From Ananas comosus (Eukaryota; Streptophyta; Magnoliopsida; Poales; Bromeliaceae), in the NCBI RefSeq assembly GCF_001540865.1, contig NC_033640.1, positions 4,185,425 to 4,249,424 of the forward strand: a DNA stretch of 64,000 nucleotides, read 5' to 3'. The translations under genes were made by a program, and so were the position numbers. Of this stretch, positions 33,607-44,190 are shown one piece after another. Each line of letters opens with the position of its first letter. The stretch's first letter is position 1. A model generated the notes under the pieces. It was not told where the DNA came from and made no database searches. It worked only from the letters and a program-made list of their open reading frames with translations.

Positions 33607-35486
33607 AAAGTTAAATATAAAATAAAATTAAAATTTTAAAATTTTAATTTCTAAAATCAGATATTTGTATTAGCGGCGTTATATTTATGTGCCGCTAATA
33701 AACAATTTAAAATTAGCATTTAATCCCTTTTAGCGGCATATCCCTAATGACACTAATTGATTTATATTGGCGGCATTTATAGTTAATGCTGCTAATACTT
33801 CTAGCAAAATTGGCATAGACAGCTTTTGGTGTCATATGCTGCTAAAACTTTTAGCAGCATTTGTTGATCATTTAGCAGCATAAATAAATGCCTCTAATGA
33901 CTAATTTTCTAGTAGTGTCCCCATGGCCGAAATACGATCGGCTTCGGCTATACCCTTGGTGGGAGGTCGGTTGACGGCCGTATTGGCCGTAAAGAGTCTG
34001 GATGGAGTGGGAATTGATTGAACAAATCCAAACTGACGCCCCACATAATGAGGGGAATAAACTTCAGTACTGGGTAGCAATTTGGAGCGCGATTTCAACC
34101 CTACATGAAGATCCCTCGGAGCCAAATTAGAATACCATACTTCTGAGTATTCACCGGCGTGAGAAGAAGCCAATTCGCCTTGGATAGCCTCGAATCGAGC
34201 CAGAAACCAGGAGGGGCCGGTGAGACGGTCAACAAATGGAGACCAGGAAATAGCCGATTCAGGACTCGGCTCATAAAAAGTTTTAAAATAAGTAAGAAAA
34301 TCAGAAGGTTGACCCGAAGTTTTCGGCTGTGGACAGCCGATAGCTAACCCATAAGAATCATATTGAGCAGCCGAAATCGGATTAAAAGGAGATTGACATA
34401 AAGCAGGAATATAAAATTGCAAAAACATTTGTAAAAACCAAAAAACACCGCAACCAAATCTGATGGCAATACCATCTCCAGAAGCAGCAGTTTGATGGAG
34501 TCAAAAATTTCTCTATAAACAAAGGCAAGAAAATAAGGCCCTAAAGCTAATCTATCGCCATTAGACAAACCAACGGCGATCGGGACAAAATCCCGATTGA
34601 TCTTCCGCGAATGAGTGCAGAAGAGGTTGTTACATAACCAATATAGGAGGAGCGCTGTATCTTCCTTCCTAGTGATAGGAGCAGGGAATTCACCTGCAAA
34701 CTTACGAATAAACTTGGAATAAGCCAAGTCATTGAGGTCCAAGTGAGCCTCGAAATTAGATACGCCGTCAGGATTATAGGACATGGAGATAGTAACTCCA
34801 TGAGGGCGTAAGCCAATAATGGTGGCAACATCAAAGAGAGTGGGGGTGAGAGGTTCTCTTTTGAAAAGAAAAACATTAGAAGCAGATGACCAGAAACAGA
34901 GAGCAGCAGCTAAAAGGAGGTTATCGGCTATAGGAGGGTGCCAAGACAATTCGATCACTTCGTAAATACCTACTTCTCGCCAAAAGTCACCAAAGGCAGC
35001 TTCTACCCTATCTAACCAAGCCAAATATGCCTCTGAAGTGTTTGGCCAAGTACGAAGACTTTTTCCTGTCGAAGCTGATGAGTACCAAGATTGAAGATGA
35101 ATGGCTTTTCTCAGAGGAAGACCATCACTAGAAAATAGGGAATCAGCAGGAGATGGTTCGTCTGTGAGAGAAAGACCTAAAATAAAGCGAGATGGGTCTA
35201 GATCAACGAAAGGTCTAAGTATAGTATAGTCTAGAGACGAATGAGAATGAAGAGGTGGAACTTGTTAAGGATTTTATAGGTTGGCGGATTTCGTAAAGTT
35301 GAATGGAGTCTTGAAGAGTTGATCGCGGAAGTTTTGAAGAAAATATTCAAATAGAAGAACAAAGACTCATTCGGAAAGCTCGGCACCTCAGGTATGAAGA
35401 ATAGATCATTTGTGGTGAAGGTACTTAATTGGAATAAGTTCAGAAGGCTTAGATTACTTTAAAACTCTTTTACTGAACTTTTCTGT

Positions 35487-35742
35487 GTTCTGGGACCGGT
35501 CCCAGAGTTGAAGAGACCGGTTCCCCTAAGGTCCTCACTGCGTGAATTTTGATGCAACCGGTCCCCTGAGATGAGAGACTGGTTCCCGAACCTTGGTATT
35601 TCTGTCGCGCAGCGAGGGACCGGTCTCTGGCTTGAGAGATCGGTTCCCGAACGTTGTGATTTTTGGTCACGCAGCGAGGGACCGGTTCCTCACTTGAGAG
35701 ACCGGTCTCTCACAGACCGGTCTCCTCGAGAGGACTGGTCCC
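35487..35742. repeat. cluster of ACCGGT-core palindromes in the Copia LTR
   Basis: About ten GGGACCGGTC-like units. Spacers include GTTCCCGAACGTTG and GCGCAGCGAGGGACCGGTCT, which also occur (the second exactly) in the gypsy LTRs at 46.4 and 49.6 kb. Confidence 0.85.
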
Positions 35743-35807
35743 TAAGGATGACACAAGTTTTTAAAAAGGACATTTTGCAATCATAGTCTACTTCTAAATC
35801 TTCTAAA

Positions 35808-35819
35808 CATATAAATAAG
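35808..35819 (+). promoter_or_regulatory. TATA box of the Copia LTR
   Basis: CATATAAATAAG lies about 67 bp after the last palindrome and before the R-U5 part of the LTR. Position and sequence fit an LTR promoter. Confidence 0.6.
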
Positions 35820-36484
35820 CCATGGGGGTCATCTTAAAGTTTAAGGCTTTAAATTTCTACTCATTCTAAACCCTAGAAACTTGTTTTTTCCGTTCTTATG
35901 GTTCTATTTCAATAACAAGTTTCTAATAATCAACGGTCGACTTGATTCTTCGTATTTTTTTTTACTCATGAATTTATACGAGAATCAAGTAGATGTTTGA
36001 TTAAAAGGTAGACCCTCATCGCTTATGGGATTCTAAGGCTTAATCACCACAAATCTTCGATTCTACAAGCTCCGGAAGGATATTCAGTGCGTGGATCTCG
36101 CGTGAAGCCGAGGATTCGGTGGACGCTTCGAAGAGTTGAGGCGTTGACGCTGCAAGGAGTTGCGGCGAGGTCGATTGGAGGATTCCTATCGATCGAGGAC
36201 CGGCGAAGATCACCATCAACGGGAATTCGGTAAATTGAGTCGTGTATTTTTGTCAAAATCACTTATACTCAAGTTTTTTTAGTAGATTTTTTTCGCATGA
36301 TCGGTCCCATGAGTTTTTCACTCCGAATTGGAGTTTTTCCACGTTAAATTCTCGGTGTGTTGTTTTATTTTTCGCTATTTCGTTTTATTTGCATCGAGAT
36401 TTTTGAGTTTGCCGTTTTTACACCTATTCACCCCCCTCTAGGTGTTACTTATCTTTTAGATCCTCGGGATCCATATCTTACAAG

Positions 36485-36499
36485 TGGTATCAGAGCGGG
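36485..36499 (+). promoter_or_regulatory. primer binding site (tRNA-iMet)
   Basis: TGGTATCAGAGCGGG is complementary to the 3' end of plant initiator tRNA-Met over its first 12 bases. Confidence 0.9.
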
Positions 36500-36514
36500 T
36501 ATAGGTTGTAATTC

Positions 36515-38242
36515 ATGGCCGAGGGCGGTAACATCAATCGACCCCCTCTCTTTGATGGCACTAATTACGCCTATTGGAAAGTCCGTATGAGGGCGTTTCT
36601 TATTGCCATCGACGAGCGGGTATGGCAAGCCATTGAATTTGGATGGAAACATCCTATTGAAAAGGTCGAGAATGTTGAAACGCCAAAACCACGGAACAAG
36701 TGGACGAAAGAAGAAAACGAGACATCTTCGTTTAACAGCAAGGGCATAAACGCTTTATTTAATGCATTGTCTCAAACGGAGTTTACTCGTGTTTCGGCAT
36801 GCGAAACGGCAAAGGAAATTTGGGATACTCTACAAGTTACGCATGAAGGAACGAGCATAGTAAAGTTCCAAAAATTGCAAATGTTAACAAGCAAGTTTGA
36901 TTCTATTTCTATAGATGAAAACGAGACCTTTACCGAGTACTATACACGTCTACAAGACGTTGTGAATACATGTGCTAACTTGGGAGAGAAAATCCCAGAT
37001 TCAAAAGTTATTAGAAAGATTCTTCGAACTCTTCCGGAACGCTTTCGGGCAAAGGTTGCCGTGATCGAAACGGTTAAGCATCCGGACGAGATGAAAGTCG
37101 AAGAATTAGTAGGTGCTTTGCAAACTTATGAGATGACTTTTCCTACTAATCAATCTTCTTCCAAGTCTTTCTCTAAAAGCACAGGGGTTGCGTTGAAATT
37201 GGCGAAAGAGGAAGATGGAGACTCGAATTCCGACGGAGTGATCTCAATTGCCGACTTTGAACATCAATTGGCGCTTCTAACGAAGAAGTTTCGTCGAAAT
37301 TTTCGGAACAAGCACAAGTTTGACAAGGCTACATCATCTAAGCAACAAATGCTATCTAAGTCTTCTACTTCTAACGAGAAGAAGCGTGCAAAGGCTTCAA
37401 AAGAAAAGGATGTATTTGAAGGCGAGATCCGATGTTACAAGTGCAAAGGTTACGGGCACATCGCAACGGATTGTCCTTCAAAGAAATCGTATACTAAGAA
37501 GGCATTGCAAGCAAAGACGTGGGATGATACAACTTCAAGTGATTCAAGCTCAAGTGATGAAGAAAAGAATGAAAATCTTGCTTTAATTGCTAAATCCACC
37601 TGGCCTTCGTCTAACATTGTGTGTTTATCCTCTATTGCTACTAATTCCAATATTTCTCTTTCTTCGCATGATTCTTCGAGCGACAATGGCGAAAGTGAGG
37701 AGGAATCAAACGACGAGGATATAGCGGAAGCATACAATCAACTTCTTATTGAATCTAAAAAGATGGCTAAACTTAATAAGGAGTTAAGGCATCGTTTGTT
37801 GAATCTCGAAGAGGATAACAACAACTTGAAGATCACGAACAAAGCTCTCGAGGAGGAAAGGGAATCAATTTTGAAGAATAATTCGGACCTCCAAGAGAAG
37901 CTCAATGAAGCGGAATCAACGGTTAAATCATCTAAAGACAAGATTGGATTTTTGGAGCATCAATTTCATGAATCGCACAAATCCAATCAAGCTTTGACCG
38001 ACCAAGTTCGTCAACTCCAAACCGACATACAAAAGTTCTCATCGGGATCGAAGAAATTGGATTACATGCTCGGATTGGGTCAAACGAACAAGCTTGGATT
38101 TGGATATGAACGGACATACGTTGAGAAGGATTCAAAATCAACTTCTAAAGTCTCAACAACTTTAAATGGCAAGGTGTATCATAAATGTGGCATCAAAGGA
38201 CACATCAAAAAGAGTTGCCCAGACAAGATAAAGAAGAATTGA
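36515..38242 (+). CDS. Copia-type Gag, 575 aa
   Basis: The ATG lies 15 bp after the PBS region. Residues 10-45 (PLFDGTNYAYWKVRMRAFL) are the N-terminal DUF4219-like motif. Residues 75-215 form a UBN2-type capsid region (EIWDTLQVTHEGT, LRTLPERFRAKV). A zinc knuckle CYKCKGYGHIATDC follows at about 308-321. Residues 410-505 are a leucine-rich coiled coil. A second knuckle near 557-570 reads YHKCGIKGHIKKSC, with the first cysteine replaced by tyrosine. The frame ends in TGA at 38240. The same frame then stays open to 38536 with a basic, proline-rich tail ending VWIRKGDI, so the TGA may be premature. Gag would form the particle and bind RNA. No enzyme domain follows. Confidence 0.85.
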   Translation: MAEGGNINRPPLFDGTNYAYWKVRMRAFLIAIDERVWQAIEFGWKHPIEKVENVETPKPRNKWTKEENETSSFNSKGINALFNALSQTEFTRVSACETAKEIWDTLQVTHEGTSIVKFQKLQMLTSKFDSISIDENETFTEYYTRLQDVVNTCANLGEKIPDSKVIRKILRTLPERFRAKVAVIETVKHPDEMKVEELVGALQTYEMTFPTNQSSSKSFSKSTGVALKLAKEEDGDSNSDGVISIADFEHQLALLTKKFRRNFRNKHKFDKATSSKQQMLSKSSTSNEKKRAKASKEKDVFEGEIRCYKCKGYGHIATDCPSKKSYTKKALQAKTWDDTTSSDSSSSDEEKNENLALIAKSTWPSSNIVCLSSIATNSNISLSSHDSSSDNGESEEESNDEDIAEAYNQLLIESKKMAKLNKELRHRLLNLEEDNNNLKITNKALEEERESILKNNSDLQEKLNEAESTVKSSKDKIGFLEHQFHESHKSNQALTDQVRQLQTDIQKFSSGSKKLDYMLGLGQTNKLGFGYERTYVEKDSKSTSKVSTTLNGKVYHKCGIKGHIKKSCPDKIKKN

Positions 38243-39848
38243 CCGGCAACTACGAAACATCAAGCGGAATCATCTACGACTCGACTTCCCCCACGGAATC
38301 AAAAGCAAAATCAAGTGAGTCGAGTACCTCAAGAGAATCGGATCCCACCTAAGCCACAAGCAAACCGGATTTCTAAGCCTCAACGACAAATTCAACCAAA
38401 ACCTCAAGCGAAGAAACCACCAACGGTTAATCAAAAATCTAAACAAACGACACTTAACGTCGACAAGTCGAGAAAACCAACGATCCGACAAGTTTGGATC
38501 CGGAAAGGTGATATCTTTCCTTGCTCCTCGTCTTAGTCATTTTTGATCCTTAGTGTAATGCTTTGATAGGTGCTTATTGCATATTTTTTGTTCATTGCAT
38601 TACATGATGATTTTTGGTGTTTTGGATTTTATTCGTTTAAAAATCGTTTTGAGGAACGGCATTTAGGAATTCAAATTTTTGAGAGAGGAGATGATTGAGA
38701 ATCATTATTTTGAGGAGAGAAATTTTTCAAAATCGCTTAAATGGTATTTAACTTCATAATCAATTTAAGTTAATTTCATAGTAATTATCGATTTTACTCC
38801 ACTTTTTATTATTGTGACGATAATTTAATATATGATTTCTTAATATATATATTTATCAAAATTTTGAAATCAAATTTGATCTCTTGGTGATTAATCTATC
38901 TCGGTTGTGTGTGTTGAATATGATAGATGGATATTCGCTAATAGACTAAAATTTGTCAAAATATTTTCAATTGTGAGATTGTCTAAATTAGGGAGAGTTT
39001 GAAATTATTAAAAAAAAAAGAAAATACTCCTATGTTTAAAAAGATGTGGAAAGAGTTACATCCAAAAGGAGTGTGAAAACTACCACCACATGTAGAGAAG
39101 AGCAACCACCCCGGTCGTCTGGCAAGTGTGTGAAGCTACCACATGAAGATTGAATTGATTAACCGAAAAAGGTTGAAAATTTTTTTTTTGAATATTTTAG
39201 AATTTTCGGAGTAATAAGGTGTTAGTTTGAAAAAGATGCTCAAAGAGCCACCCCCGATATCATATTAGTTAAATCTCTATTTTGAACGGATTGCGACAAA
39301 TTGGTGTCAATTTTGCCGAATTTCTAAATATCATTTTTCGTGAACTGTTATATCTTGATGATTTTGAAACTTGAGGTCATTTATAATAACAAATTTTGAT
39401 GTTTCGATGTATTTTGAAATCTTATAATAATTTATTTTCATTATAATGATTTTTGGAGTAAAATCTTTAATTTTTATGAAATTAATTTTATTATGAAGCA
39501 TTTTGAGGCAAAATTTTCAAATTCTGGCATACAGGTTTTAGTACCGCACGACAGAATTTGTTAAACAGTTCAATCATTTGTTTCTCTCCAAAATCCGTAA
39601 TCCAATCGCTCTCTTTCACTCTCTAAAAATTTCTATATGATTTCTACTATGTTTTTCTCTTTATATGCTTTGTGTTTGGCAATTTTTGACAAAAAGGGGA
39701 AGAACATAGATGTAAACTTTTGAGAATTCAAGAAAGAAAGGGGGAGAACTTAGATGAACAAGTGTTGATCGAAATCAAAGGAGAAGATGATGAATTCAAG
39801 AACAAAGGGGGAGATGTGATCATCAAGAACAAAGGTGGAGAAGGTATA
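38243..39848. other. basic Gag tail, then non-coding 3' part of the Copia-like element
   Basis: Bases 38243-38536 continue the Gag frame (see the CDS). From 38540 on the DNA is AT-rich with no supported ORF. Purine-rich blocks at 39690-39845 (AAAAAGGGGAAGAA, AAAGGGGGAGAAC, AAAGGGGGAGATG) look like one or more polypurine tracts. The expected TG of a 3' LTR is not seen. Confidence 0.55.
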
Positions 39849-41696
39849 TGTCACGCCCCGGGGTCCCCTTTTAGTTTGAAACACAGCGGAAAAGCGTTAA
39901 ATTTTTTTTTGAAAACCTGACCCCAGAGTATGCCAGATCCGCCACAAATACAGGGAATCCACTGTTCACACGGACAGAGTCTCCCTTGTATTTGCACGGC
40001 GTCACACAAGTACAAAGGTACAAACAGTATACAACCACAACTAAATGAATATACAGATAGCTATACATTCATGCATTCACCATTCACACCGTGGTTTACA
40101 TTCGATGTTTAAACAAAAGTCCACGAAAAATCTTTTGAAAACTGTTCCGTAAACGAAAACTTTTATCTTTTATAGAAGCTACCACGAGGGGTAGAAAACC
40201 TTTTATTTTACCAATTCCAGAAATACTTTTAATACATTCATGAAAATCCACATATTCCAATGTAATAAAAATACCGAACCATATAAACTGACTAAACTAT
40301 AACAACAGAATAGTAGGGGTAAAACTAAACCGATAACCTGGGTCGGAAGCTCTATCGACCACTACGAACGTACCTCACGTCTCGTCCCAAAACTCAACGC
40401 CAGCAATACCTGAAAAACAGTGGGGGAGGTGAGAACATGTAAACATGTCTCCCCTCCCAGTGGGTACCGCAAGCCGAAGAAGGCGAGGAGTACTCACCGG
40501 ATCAGGAAGAGATAAACAACAGTATGGGTAAGTAAAATATAGTAGCAACGATAATGAACGAATGAGATATATATATATGAAAACACAACTACCGCTACTG
40601 TAATGTACAACTGCAAGCATACAAGGATATCAAAACTATAGTAGCAAGACAACTGTAAAGAAAGAAATAGAAGTATATATGCAACAACCGCTACTATAGC
40701 TATATGCGTCAACCGGACGAGAAGTCCAAACGTACCCAATCTAAACCGCCGTGTCGGTCTAAGGACCTCAGGCAAAAGCCACTACCTGCTCACACCTGGC
40801 ATGTAACCCTAGCACAAGAGAACACCGCTGGGCTCACGGGTCGGATGTACGACCACTTTTCCGGAAAAGAACACCCTCCTGCGGGGGATCAACCCGCTGG
40901 TGTACGTGAAATGCACTCGAGCTGTGGCGATCAATGCGGATATGATCAATAGCCAACCGTCGGCAATCAGCCGACAATCACTGCCCCTCTGGGCATACCG
41001 ACCGTGTAGGTCATCAAGNCACGATGTATGCCTTAACGAAAACTTAATACCAAAACTGTGTCAATCCGACTCTAGTAGGAAGAATGAACGAGGTAAAGGT
41101 CGAAAGATCCGAACCGCTGATTCCAATCAGCAATCAAGGAGGATAGGTAGGCATCACAACCCTACCTAAAGATCTGTGGAAGCAACACTAACATTGCAGT
41201 CGCCTAAACGACCGCTATCCAAACCCTGGGCTACACCCTAGTAGCCCCACTGAAGTCGCGACTGTAACTGGTCTAAGCACCGTCTCCGTGGAGACACTCG
41301 CACCAGCTCTCGTGTCCTAAGTAGAGAGAGTGGCCTGGGCGTCGGCAGTCATGACACTCGCCTAGGCCCAGAGATCACTAGCCTTTTAAGGCCCCACCAG
41401 ACAGGAATGGCTACACCTGGGGGACGTCGCCCCACCACTCGATGTCCGAAAAAAGTACACCGCCACTACACCCGACTTAGACACCAGCTTGTGCGAAACG
41501 TAACACATACAGGAACCATACACTTCGAGTTTAACAAACTCGAATGCACACCGGGACACAAGCCCAAACCCCGCACTCACGTGCCTATACACCGTAGGTC
41601 TTCCTAAGGGTCAACCTAACCAATGGTTCAGTTTATTTTGGTTCAGTTCATTTACTTTTCAAAACAACTTGTGAATGGTGTTGTGGTTGTAACCTC
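39849..41696 (-). repeat. gypsy LTR on the minus strand, plus short internal remnant
   Basis: TGTCACGCCCCGGGGTCCCC at 39849 is the end (on minus) of an LTR. It is repeated at 41717. A block around 40430-40460 matches, in reverse, the conserved CCCACTGGGA...GTTCTCACC segment of the other LTRs. The remainder to 41696 is LTR plus perhaps a little leader; the inner LTR boundary could not be fixed. A lone N is at 41019. No coding region was recognised. Confidence 0.6.
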
Positions 41697-41708
41697 GCTC
41701 TGATACCA
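41697..41708 (-). promoter_or_regulatory. primer binding site on minus (tRNA-iMet)
   Basis: GCTCTGATACCA on plus is the complement of the initiator-Met PBS. It stands 8 bp from the LTR end at 41717, as expected for a 5' LTR of a minus-strand element. Confidence 0.88.
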
Positions 41709-41716
41709 CTTTAATC

Positions 41717-41871
41717 TGTCACGCCCCGGGGTCCCCTTTTAGTTTGAAACACAGCGGAAAAGCGTTAAAATTTTTTTTGAAAACCTGACCCCAGAGTATG
41801 CCAGATCCGCCACAAATACAGGGAATCCACTGTTCACACGGACAGAGTCTCCCCTGTATTTGCACGGCGTC
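41717..41871 (-). repeat. 5' LTR of the minus-strand gypsy element, cut by a gap
   Basis: The 155 bp match 39849-40003 almost perfectly, with only one to a few differences in a poly-T run and one C/T. The gap begins directly afterwards. Confidence 0.85.
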
Positions 41872-41971
41872 NNNNNNNNNNNNNNNNNNNNNNNNNNNNN
41901 NNNNNNNNNNNNNNNNNNNNNNNNNNNNNNNNNNNNNNNNNNNNNNNNNNNNNNNNNNNNNNNNNNNNNNN
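41872..41971. other. assembly gap of 100 N
   Basis: Exactly 100 Ns, the usual placeholder for a gap of unknown size. Confidence 0.99.
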
Positions 41972-42300
41972 AATTACTCCTACAGGAGCAATAGCCAGAT
42001 TGGATCATGCCCGCGGACAATGGATGTAGACTCGAGTTCTATTGACTTGATTCCCGGACGCGCCGATCTCAAAAGCCCCAATACCGTATGGCGCCGGCAG
42101 AGTTAAGAGGAACTGAGGGGATCAGTTACAAATCTTCTCGGACAAAGGGTTCATCAGGCCGAGCGTATCCCGTGGGGAGCCCGGTGTTGTTTCCGTGCGC
42201 AAGAAGGATGGCTCATTTCACTCTGCGTGGATTATGAGAGTTGAATAAAGGTCACCAAAGCTTCTGAATCCCATATTTCTGTTCAACACTAAAGGCGACG
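41972..42300 (+). pseudogene. Tekay RT fragment with many single-base indels (likely unpolished sequence)
   Basis: Bases from about 42030 to 42275 align with the start of reverse transcriptase in the intact element at 54064-54290. Nearly all differences are one-base insertions or deletions, with few substitutions, for example CCCCAATACC against CCCCATACC. That pattern is typical of uncorrected long reads and not of evolution. The order relative to the next block, which runs on minus, is suspicious. Confidence 0.75.
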
Positions 42301-44190
42301 GGCATGATTCCAATCGCTATTTGCCCTGGTAGTCCAAGCACTCATCGTAAACGTCGTCGAGTGTCGGGAGTGTTCACGCAATACTCCTCATTATAGTGAT
42401 CTCTATATTTGAGCTTTGTGCGAATTGATCGGTACTATAGAAGAATGGGATGCACCCGTATCGAATATGGCTCTAGCCCTGAGTGCTCTGATCAGTAATA
42501 ATACCTGCACATCGACGTCGTCGGGAATGATGATTGGTGGCTCTCCACCTGAGTGGCAAAAACCCACCCACTAGGTGGCGAGAAGCCGCGGCTGACGTCG
42601 GCGCCGACGATCGCTCCAGCAGAATGTCGCGGGGTGTGTCCGCCGCTGTCGCTGCGGTACTGGTACTCGAGCTGGAAAATGACGGGCGTTGGGACACCGA
42701 CCGGGCAGGCTCGCACCATGTGCCCCGGTTGCCACATTGATAACACCGCCCCTTTCCCGCTGGGGCAGCTGTGGCTCTATGCCCCCGCCGAATATCACAC
42801 ACGGGTAGTTAGTCTGACTCCGGTGTTGACTTCCTACCTCCCGGCGATTCATGAATCGTTGAGTCACCTGGGTGGCGCTTGAGAACTCGACTGACCCGCC
42901 GAATCCACCAGCAGGTCCGCTCTTCGTTTACCTTTCCTTATTCCTTCTCAAATGCTCGGTTCGTCCCGCCAATTGGATTTCCGGGCTCCCAACCAATGGC
43001 GGGCGCAAGGGCGCGCGGCGTCAAAGAACCTCCTTCATAGGTCATCAAGCGGAATGCATGAATGACCTTGAAAAATCTCCGGGTCGCAACCCGCGCTAAA
43101 TACCTCCGCTCGTCCTATAGCCATAACCAAGTCGGTACGCAGTTGATCATGTTGCCGTGTACTCGCCTTTCGTGACTCCCGCACCGTTCGGTTCCTTGTC
43201 CTTAGCTTTCAGAAATCTCCTTGATTTTCCTTTTGTCCCACTCTCGGGGAAAACTCATAAGGAGCACCTCCCGGTAACGCCTCCTAAGTGAAAGAGTGTG
43301 TTCCTAGGGCGAGCGATTCTTCTTCGTTTGATCACCGACAACCGAGCGACCCATCCAAACAAGTGAGCCGCCTAGTGAACCTTATCCTTCTCAGGGTACA
43401 GATATTCCTCGACACAACGCTCCATCGCGGCCAACCAATTCGTCCGTCACCACGTATCCTTCACATCGCGCGTGAAGGTCGGAGGGTTTGAACCTGCTTG
43501 AATGCCAGTCAACCCGGCCAACGTACGCTGCCTGTCGGCCTCAAGCAACATCGTAATAGGAACCCGATGAACCCTATGCCGCCGGAGAACAGCCGTCACT
43601 CCGCGCTGCCGCCATCGCCCGGACGTGGTTCTACAGGGGCAGCGGTGGGGGTGGATCCCTCGATCACAGATGGCCGGCCGCCCGCCTGTTGGCGCCGATC
43701 ATCCGTGGAGCTGTCCAATCTGCTCCCTCTGTGTCGCCATAGCCCCCGGCAAAGCAGCTACCTTGGGCTCGCAACTCGCGTACTTCGTCCGACCGTACGC
43801 CGGGCTCCCTCCCGAGTATCTGCCGTGGTGGACCTCGTAACTCCCTTGGTGGTGCCATCGCGTCCATGCAGCGCAACGCACACACATTAGCACTCCGTCA
43901 CACGTGAGCCCCTACACGTGTCCAAGTAGCTACCCAATTAAGCGAAAAGCACAAGCCAATATTTCCCCACTTTCGGTTTAGTGGTCGGCGCCCACAAGTC
44001 CTCCCAATAACAAACAATTAAGCCGTCTAGTCCACTTTCATACTGTCTTCTAGAGAAGTGTTACCACATCAAACCACATCACTCACTTTCGCATAAACCA
44101 AAGTCCACGTCAAGCGTTTCCCTAAGTCCTTAAGCCGGTCTCCAACCACTATGGTCGCTTAGGTCATTCTAGACTTTTGCTTTCAACTTC
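42301..44190 (-). pseudogene. Tekay-like gag on minus, frame broken by indels
   Basis: On minus, 43885-43664 reads in changing frames as a gag N-terminus with RSDEVRELRAQ, comparable to [10 protein letters not shown] in the intact element. Around 42780-42700 a zinc knuckle is split between two frames (RCYQCGN, then HMVRACP). The order fits a 5' gag running leftward from the PBS at 44201. Frameshifts are too frequent for normal decay of such conserved blocks and probably reflect sequence error. The segment at 42301-42470 is not recognisable. Confidence 0.6.

Larger units (their letters stand above)
32467..33917. mobile_element. non-autonomous CACTA (En/Spm) element
   Basis: The right end read on minus starts CACTACTAGAAAATTAG, the standard CACTA terminus. 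The left end starts ACTACTACAAATTCATG, with the expected first C replaced by G at 32466. Both ends are filled with variants of TTTAGCGGCAT or ATGCCGCTAA, the sub-terminal repeats such elements use to bind transposase. The interior is AT-rich without a transposase. A 3-bp target duplication is not recognisable. It interrupts the antisense mobile-domain gene. About 198 bp of its length is an assembly duplication. Confidence 0.75.
22560..35262 (+). mobile_element. old Ty3/Gypsy element of the Tat lineage, internal region
   Basis: Order on plus: gag, protease, reverse transcriptase, RNase H, a second RNase H-like domain, integrase. An antisense extra gene then occupies the 3' part. The duplicated RNase H and an antisense ORF after pol are known marks of the Tat lineage; Grande is a known example of the latter. 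Neither LTR was found: the left end fades into non-coding DNA and the right end is cut by the Copia-like element at 35263. At least three later insertions or assembly duplications lie inside it. Confidence 0.8.
30809..35262 (-). pseudogene. antisense plant-mobile-domain gene of the Tat element, with three introns
   Basis: Minus-strand exons are 35262-33918, 32465-32315, 32238-32159, 32084-31818 and 31741-30809. The first part reads WLDRVEAAFGDFWREVGI and LTPTLFDVATIIGLRPHG, typical of the plant mobile domain, and FKLVSFRPNYTGIALAGY near 32440. The last exon is a basic region (RREARLEKKQEAERKRAARE) followed by a heptad-rich coiled coil. Introns of 74-76 bp (32314-32239, 32158-32085, 31817-31742) have GT-AG ends and keep one frame. 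The start lies beyond 35262 and was cut by the Copia-like LTR. Lesions: a frameshift near 34500, a CACTA insertion, and a TAG near 32387. Function in retrotransposons is unknown; DNA or chromatin association is my inference. Confidence 0.75.
35263..36482 (+). repeat. 5' LTR of the Copia-like element
   Basis: The right end TTACA stands 2 bp before the PBS. The left end TGTTAAGG is placed where the antisense mobile-domain frame stops; it is inferred, as no second copy is available. Inside are a palindrome cluster (35487-35742) and a TATA box (35809). Confidence 0.6.
35263..39848 (+). mobile_element. Copia-like gag-only element (TR-GAG type)
   Basis: A 5' LTR, an initiator-Met PBS and a gag gene are present. 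Then about 1.3 kb of AT-rich non-coding DNA follows, ending in several purine-rich tracts (AAAGGGGGAGA near 39736 and 39808). No protease, integrase, RT or RNase H remains. The gag has Copia-type domains, so the element would need another Copia element for its enzymes. It landed in the antisense mobile-domain gene at 35262. A 3' LTR was not found, because a gypsy LTR begins at 39849 and a gap follows. Confidence 0.65.

Noticed and set aside
30809..35262. The mobile-domain gene as a captured host gene unrelated to the retrotransposon.
   Set aside because: Its placement antisense between pol and the expected 3' LTR is the known place of extra ORFs in Tat elements, so I assign it to the element, though capture in the past is likely.
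42301..43900. Several overlapping ORFs of 65-130 codons on both strands.
   Set aside because: They are shadows of a gag region with sequence errors and not independent genes.
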